From Spirochaetota bacterium (lineage in GTDB: Bacteria > Spirochaetota > Spirochaetia > Treponematales > Rectinemataceae), in assembly GCA_029265255.1 (NCBI GenBank), contig JAJUJQ010000001.1, forward strand, positions 372,001 through 436,000: DNA of 64,000 bases, written 5' to 3'. Below are positions 60,024 through 64,000 of the stretch, piece after piece. How positions within the stretch are numbered: the first letter of the stretch is position 1; every line of letters starts with the position of its first letter. The notes below the pieces were generated by a model. That model was not told where the DNA came from. It saw only the letters and a program-made list of their open reading frames with translations, and did no database searches. The position numbers and the translations under genes are program-made.

Positions 60024-61997
60024 ATGGCATTAATCGAGTTGAAACATGTCTCATTCACCTATCCCGGCAGCAGAGTGCAAGCGCTGGAAGATATATCGTT
60101 GACCATTCATGAAGGCGAATATATCGCGCTGGTTGGCAGAAATGGATCGGGCAAGAGCACTCTGGTAAGGCTTTTCAATGGATTGAGAAAAGCTTCCAGT
60201 GGCGCAGTGTCTGTACTCGGAATGGACGCTGCAAATCCAGCAAATATGCTGAGGATCCGGTCCGCTGTTACACTCGTTTTTCAATCTCCTCAGGATCAGA
60301 TCGTCTCAAGTTGTGTCGAGAAGGATGTCGCATTTGGGCCAGAAAACCTTGGGCTTACTCGGGAGGAAGTTGCAGCGAGAGTCAATGACGCGCTCCATGC
60401 TGTCGGCATAGAGAACTTAAAGGACAGACAGACTCGCTTTCTTTCCGGCGGGCAGCTTCAGAAGGTTGCATTAGCTGGAGCAATCGCTATGAAGCCTCGA
60501 TGCATCATCTTTGATGAAGCAACTTCGATGCTTGACCCTGCCGCAAGGGAAAACCTTTTGCAGCAAATGAACATACTGCATAAGGCTGGAACAACTATTA
60601 TCCATGTTACTCATGACATGGAAGAGGCAGCCAAAGCCGAGCGGATTATCCTTATAGAAAAAGGAAGGCTCTGTTTCGATGGCAGCCCGGCGGCATTTTT
60701 CGGCTATGCATCCTCCTGTGGGGACGGAGGTTTGACATTATCCTCCAGCCTTCAAGGACTTGGATCTTGCAATACTGCCATCGCCGTATCGGAGCAGTAT
60801 GGTCTTGGGTTACCTTCGCATCTTTTAATTATACGCGCGCTAGGTATTCCTCCAGAGCCGGGCATCAGTGTTGCTGAACTTTCGAAGCGCATTTCGAATT
60901 GGATAAAAAGAAATGGAAGCACGCTGTTTCTATCGAGCCATATGCTCAGAGAGAATGGCTTGCAACTTACAAACAGGGACAGAGGTAGCGAACATGTGAT
61001 CAATGACACCAGCCAAACGCCAGCTGTGGTTATGGAGCAGGTGTCTTATAGCTATCACTCAAATTCTTTCTTCAGACAAGAGGCTTTAAAAAATGTCACC
61101 ATGATGATAAAGGCAGGAATGCGAATAGCGCTTATTGGGAAAGCTGGCTCAGGGAAATCAACTTGCCTTCAGCTGATGAATGCTATTCTTCTTCCCTCCA
61201 GGGGGAGGGTTCTAGTCAATGGCATAGATACCGGAACAGACGCTGCTGCGCGCCGACTTCGAACCTCCGTCCCTCTCGCAATACAGAGACCTGAAACCGC
61301 TTTATTTGAGACCTATGCAGGTGATGATGTGGCATTTGGTCCCCGCAATCTCGGGCTCTCGGGGACAGAGCTTGTCACTAGGGTAAGAAAATGGATGGAT
61401 GCTTCTGGTTTGCCATATTCAGAGTTCAGAGATAGGCCAATAAGAAGCCTGTCGGGGGGAGAAAAGAGAAGACTTGCTTTGGCTGGTATTTTCGCCATGG
61501 AATCTGACATTATTTTGCTCGATGAACCTTCCGCGGCATTGGATCCTGATAGCAAGAAGCAAATTTGGGCTATAGTAGAAAAAACCTCCGAAAAAAATGG
61601 AACAATAATTTTTGCAACGCATTCACCGGAGGAGGCTGCATATGCAGACAGGGTTGCGGTGTTTGAAAATGGTCGATTGCTTGCTTTTGGTGAGCCCAAT
61701 GACATTTTTGGCCCTGATTATAAGGAATCATGGGGCGTACGAAGGCCAATTTTGTATGAATTGAATGAGTTATTAGTTCGTGACGGCCTTCAAAGAGAGG
61801 AGGCATCAGCAATCATACAGTTCTTAAAAGATGCTTTCTTGATGGATAAATGTGGAGATTTGAATCGACCAGAATGTGCTCGGAGGGATAGCCTTTCAGC
61901 TCCTTTCAATAAGAATTCTGATTCCTCTGTCCCTTTGGAGACAGTACATGCGACAGCCATGAACGAAAAAAGGATTACGCGCGATGAAGGATATTGA
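60024..61997 (+). CDS. Fused ECF transporter ATPase (EcfA-EcfA')
   Basis: 657 residues, two ECF-type ABC ATPases in one chain. First domain: Walker A GRNGSGKST near residue 40, VFQSPQDQIVSSCVEKDVAFGPENLGL, signature LSGGQLQKVALAGAIA, IIFDEATSML. Second domain: GKAGSGKST near residue 382, Q-loop AIQRPETALFE, LSGGEKRRLALAGIFA, IILLDEPSAAL. A linker of about 100 residues lies between, with motif-derived peptides GDGGLTL and RDRGSEH. The ATG at 60024 has AGGGAG 6 bases upstream. Energises vitamin uptake together with EcfT and the S component. Confidence 0.93.
   Translation: MALIELKHVSFTYPGSRVQALEDISLTIHEGEYIALVGRNGSGKSTLVRLFNGLRKASSGAVSVLGMDAANPANMLRIRSAVTLVFQSPQDQIVSSCVEKDVAFGPENLGLTREEVAARVNDALHAVGIENLKDRQTRFLSGGQLQKVALAGAIAMKPRCIIFDEATSMLDPAARENLLQQMNILHKAGTTIIHVTHDMEEAAKAERIILIEKGRLCFDGSPAAFFGYASSCGDGGLTLSSSLQGLGSCNTAIAVSEQYGLGLPSHLLIIRALGIPPEPGISVAELSKRISNWIKRNGSTLFLSSHMLRENGLQLTNRDRGSEHVINDTSQTPAVVMEQVSYSYHSNSFFRQEALKNVTMMIKAGMRIALIGKAGSGKSTCLQLMNAILLPSRGRVLVNGIDTGTDAAARRLRTSVPLAIQRPETALFETYAGDDVAFGPRNLGLSGTELVTRVRKWMDASGLPYSEFRDRPIRSLSGGEKRRLALAGIFAMESDIILLDEPSAALDPDSKKQIWAIVEKTSEKNGTIIFATHSPEEAAYADRVAVFENGRLLAFGEPNDIFGPDYKESWGVRRPILYELNELLVRDGLQREEASAIIQFLKDAFLMDKCGDLNRPECARRDSLSAPFNKNSDSSVPLETVHATAMNEKRITRDEGY
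60720..61933. repeat. Four GGGACRGAGG motif copies in the fused ECF ATPase gene
   Basis: GGGGACGGAGGT at 60720 and GGGACAGAGGT at 60976 (sense), AACCTCCGTCCC at 61262 and CCTCTGTCCC at 61924 (antisense). A near-copy GGGGACAGAGC is at 61371. The 61262 copy shares a 20-base identical context with the 56592 copy in psuK. Confidence 0.75.
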
Positions 61998-62832
61998 TTT
62001 TTTTTCCAATATCTCAATCGGTCAATATTTGGAAATCAAATCTCCAATCCATGCTCTCTCTCCATCGACAAAGTACGGGCTTCTGGGATCGATTGTATTT
62101 CTGATTCTTGCTTCCCCGACATCTCTAGGTGTTCTTATGGGAATTCTCATAGTTATTATTCTCGAGATCATATCAAGGCTTTCAACAGCAATTATGTTCC
62201 GATCACTCAACGCATTGCCTGCTTTAGGGCTGCTTTCTTTTTTTCTTCAATTTATCTTCAATTGGCCTGGTGATCATTCGGCATATGTATTGAGTATCGG
62301 CATTTTTCACTTGAGCTGGTATGAGTTTTCAATAGTTGTTTCAATTCTGGCTCGCGCCGCGGGAATGATAATGGCAATGGGATGGTTTACTTCAGTAATT
62401 ACAGAGCATGAAGCAGCGGATGAAATTGACTGGATAATACGGCGATTGTTCCGAAAATCGTCTATTGCGCACAAGGCCTCATTAATTGTTGCTGCCACCC
62501 TCAGGTTTGTGCCGATTATTGCTGGAGAGCTTGAAGATATTGCAAAGGCTCAGGCAAGCAGGGGGGCCACTTTCGGGACAAAAACTAGGAATCCCATTCA
62601 GAAAGCGCGCAATTATCTTCCACTCTTTGTGCCTGTCACGATTAGAGCCTTGGAAAAAGCAGAGATGCTCGCAGAAGCCATGGAAGCACGATGCTATACC
62701 GGGGAAAGCGTGAGAGAACCTCCGTCCCCATCCAGCATCACGGAGAAGCTGCTTGCAGTCGGGATTGCAGCGCTCGTTGTTGCAATCTGGTTTGCTGATT
62801 ACTTTATCGCAAGACCATGGATTCGACCCTGA
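61984..62832 (+). CDS. ecfT: ECF transporter transmembrane subunit EcfT
   Basis: 282 residues with five or more membrane helices. SPIHALSPSTKYG at the start and the coupling-helix motifs AQASRGA (near residue 198) and AMEARCY (near residue 235) are the two Ala-Arg-Gly-type signatures of EcfT (second one slightly altered). Overlaps the ATPase gene by 14 bases. REPPSPSS after the second motif comes from an antisense copy of the GGGGACGGAGG motif. Confidence 0.9.
   Translation: MKDIDFFSNISIGQYLEIKSPIHALSPSTKYGLLGSIVFLILASPTSLGVLMGILIVIILEIISRLSTAIMFRSLNALPALGLLSFFLQFIFNWPGDHSAYVLSIGIFHLSWYEFSIVVSILARAAGMIMAMGWFTSVITEHEAADEIDWIIRRLFRKSSIAHKASLIVAATLRFVPIIAGELEDIAKAQASRGATFGTKTRNPIQKARNYLPLFVPVTIRALEKAEMLAEAMEARCYTGESVREPPSPSSITEKLLAVGIAALVVAIWFADYFIARPWIRP
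62717..62729 (-). repeat. GGGACRGAGG motif copy in ecfT
   Basis: AACCTCCGTCCCC on the plus strand, antisense; encodes EPPSP after the second EcfT motif. Last copy in the window. Confidence 0.65.
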
Positions 62833-62865
62833 AGAACAGGCGGATACCATATAAGGGAGGTTGTT

Positions 62866-63450
62866 ATGAAAGAACAAGCAATTGCTGGTTCGGGGATAAG
62901 AAAGGCAATTGTGACGGGAGCGCTCAGCGCTGTTTCCATTGCGTTGTTTCTAACGCCGTTTGGATACATACCCTGGTTTGCTGGGGCGTCGCTCACTATA
63001 ATGCACGTTCCTGCAATCATAGGCGCAGTACTTGAAGGACCGGCGGTAGGGGCGATTATTGGAGGAATATTTGGAATCACCAGTCTTATCAAGGCTGCGA
63101 CTGCTCCTCAAGGCCCTATCGATGTATTCTTCACGAATCCTCTCGTTTCAATTCTTCCAAGAATTTTGGTCGGCCTGTGCGCTTGGGCTGTATTCTCGTT
63201 CCTAAAAAGAATCAACAGAAAAGTCAGTCTTGCAGCGGCAGGTCTTGTTGGCTCTATGGTAAATTCTGTGTTTGTGCTTGGGATGCTCGTCGTTTTGAAT
63301 GCAATTCCTTTTCAGGTTGCTGCTGGAGTCTTCATTGCGAATAGCCTCGTTGAAGCAGCAGCAGCAGCAATTCTGACGCTTGGAGTTGTATCAGCGTGGA
63401 AGGGTGTTGAGTCGAGACATTCAAAGGCAAGAATTTCAGAGGAAGAATAA
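62866..63450 (+). CDS. ECF transporter substrate-specific component, PanT-like
   Basis: 194 residues, six hydrophobic helices. HVPAIIGAVLEGPAVGAIIGGIFGITSLI near residue 46 and NPLVSILPRILVGLCAW near residue 86 match S components annotated for pantothenate. GGGAGG precedes the ATG by 5 bases. The following pantothenate kinase gene supports pantothenate as ligand. The S component binds the vitamin; the EcfA/T module drives transport. Confidence 0.82.
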   Translation: MKEQAIAGSGIRKAIVTGALSAVSIALFLTPFGYIPWFAGASLTIMHVPAIIGAVLEGPAVGAIIGGIFGITSLIKAATAPQGPIDVFFTNPLVSILPRILVGLCAWAVFSFLKRINRKVSLAAAGLVGSMVNSVFVLGMLVVLNAIPFQVAAGVFIANSLVEAAAAAILTLGVVSAWKGVESRHSKARISEEE

Positions 63451-63492
63451 AAAGCTCGACTATCCATGAGCACCGCGCGGGAGGAAGTGACC

Positions 63493-64000
63493 ATGCACCT
63501 TGCGATTGATGTTCGAAACAGAATGGCATCGATCGGTATTTATGATAGCAATGGGTGGCGTGTCATTCGAAAGATAGGAGTCCAGATGGATCGTTCGAGT
63601 GATGAATACGCTTTCTTTATCGAGAAGGAAATTGAAGAAAGTCGAAATATCGATTCATCGATGCCTCAGGAGCATCTTTCTTGGGTGCGGGAATCAACTC
63701 GATCCTATCGCGACACACATGAAATTAGTTTTCAAGAGAATAAAGAAAAGAGCATAAGTGACGAGATAGAAAGCTGTTGGATTTCAAGTGTTGTTCCGCG
63801 TGTAACGGACAACATTGCTGAAGCTGTCTATTCGCTGTGTGGAATCAAATCCTCAATAATAGGGCCTGGTATCAGGACAGGCATTAAAATTAGAGTTGAT
63901 TCCCCTGCGGAAGTAGGTTCTGATCTAATATGCGCCGCTGTTGCTGCACGGCAGATCACTCCTTTACCGTGCATCGTCATTGATTTTGGAACCGCCATTA
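63493..64000 (+). CDS. coaX: Type III pantothenate kinase, N-terminal part (runs off the window)
   Basis: 169 codons are visible without a stop. LAIDVRNRMASIGIYD at the start is the phosphate-binding DxGN-type motif (here DVRNR), SSVVPRVTDNI near residue 100, GPGIRTGIKIRVDSPAEVGSDLICAAVAA near residue 130 and IDFGTAI at the end of the window all match CoaX. About 90 residues are missing. A stretch of about 50 residues (45-95) is longer and more acidic than usual. GGAGGAAGTG precedes the ATG. First step from pantothenate to CoA, next to its importer; coaE lies 11 kb away. Confidence 0.88.
   Translation, partial: MHLAIDVRNRMASIGIYDSNGWRVIRKIGVQMDRSSDEYAFFIEKEIEESRNIDSSMPQEHLSWVRESTRSYRDTHEISFQENKEKSISDEIESCWISSVVPRVTDNIAEAVYSLCGIKSSIIGPGIRTGIKIRVDSPAEVGSDLICAAVAARQITPLPCIVIDFGTAI

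Overview
The window is bacterial chromosome with dense, operon-organised protein genes. It holds no rRNA, tRNA, CRISPR array, insertion sequence or prophage that I can see. The general protein character (a FucI/FucU sugar locus, BMP-type nucleoside ABC importer, SPOR protein, CoaE with an unusual TGGYCAGKN P-loop, type III pantothenate kinase) makes me think of a free-living or host-associated anaerobic spirochaete. That is an inference from family resemblance, not a proof. Metabolically the organism looks like a heterotroph that takes up sugars, amino acids, purines and vitamins.

Layout. 1-7351 (+): sugar operon with an RbsC-type permease, a sugar-binding protein, a PfkB kinase, FucU mutarotase, an AEC carrier, a LacI regulator and L-fucose isomerase. 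7536-11230 (+): an asymmetric heterodimeric ABC exporter. 11288-14614 (+): a siderophore/cobalamin-type ABC importer plus a YbaK deacylase. 14683-18535 (+): YheO-type regulator, RidA, APC permease and a MalY/PatB C-S lyase. 18603-25305: mixed accessory genes (Gfo/Idh oxidoreductase, Sel1-repeat protein, NagA-like deacetylase, a TPR-like secreted protein, SDR, NTF2-like protein, DapA-family lyase).

25541-50364 is the centre of interest: a roughly 25 kb purine locus, nearly all on the minus strand. One unit has YgeW, an 8-oxoguanine-deaminase-like enzyme and an uncharacterised PLP enzyme. A second has a two-gene xanthine-dehydrogenase-type oxidase, an allantoinase/hydantoinase-type hydrolase, YgfK, SsnA, YgeY and a threonine-synthase-like PLP enzyme, with start-stop overlaps along most of its length. 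A third has a BMP-type nucleoside ABC importer and adenine deaminase. This is the gene set known from anaerobic, uricase-independent purine/urate breakdown, but with no recognisable diaminopropionate ammonia-lyase (YgeX). Two other fold-type-II PLP enzymes sit in its place. A plus-strand pair, a pilin-like secreted protein and a Sir2 deacylase, interrupts the locus. The importer promoter carries a perfect inverted repeat across its -35 box and spacer.

50527-64000: mainly housekeeping and salvage. SPOR protein, CoaE, DNA polymerase I and a J-domain protein (minus), then pseudouridine kinase and glycosidase, a FAH-family enzyme, an AEC carrier, an ECF vitamin transporter (fused EcfA-EcfA', EcfT, PanT-like S component) and a truncated type III pantothenate kinase, which together suggest pantothenate uptake and phosphorylation. 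A short motif GGGACRGAGG recurs about nineteen times from 42.6 to 62.7 kb, always inside genes, and I found none before 42.6 kb.
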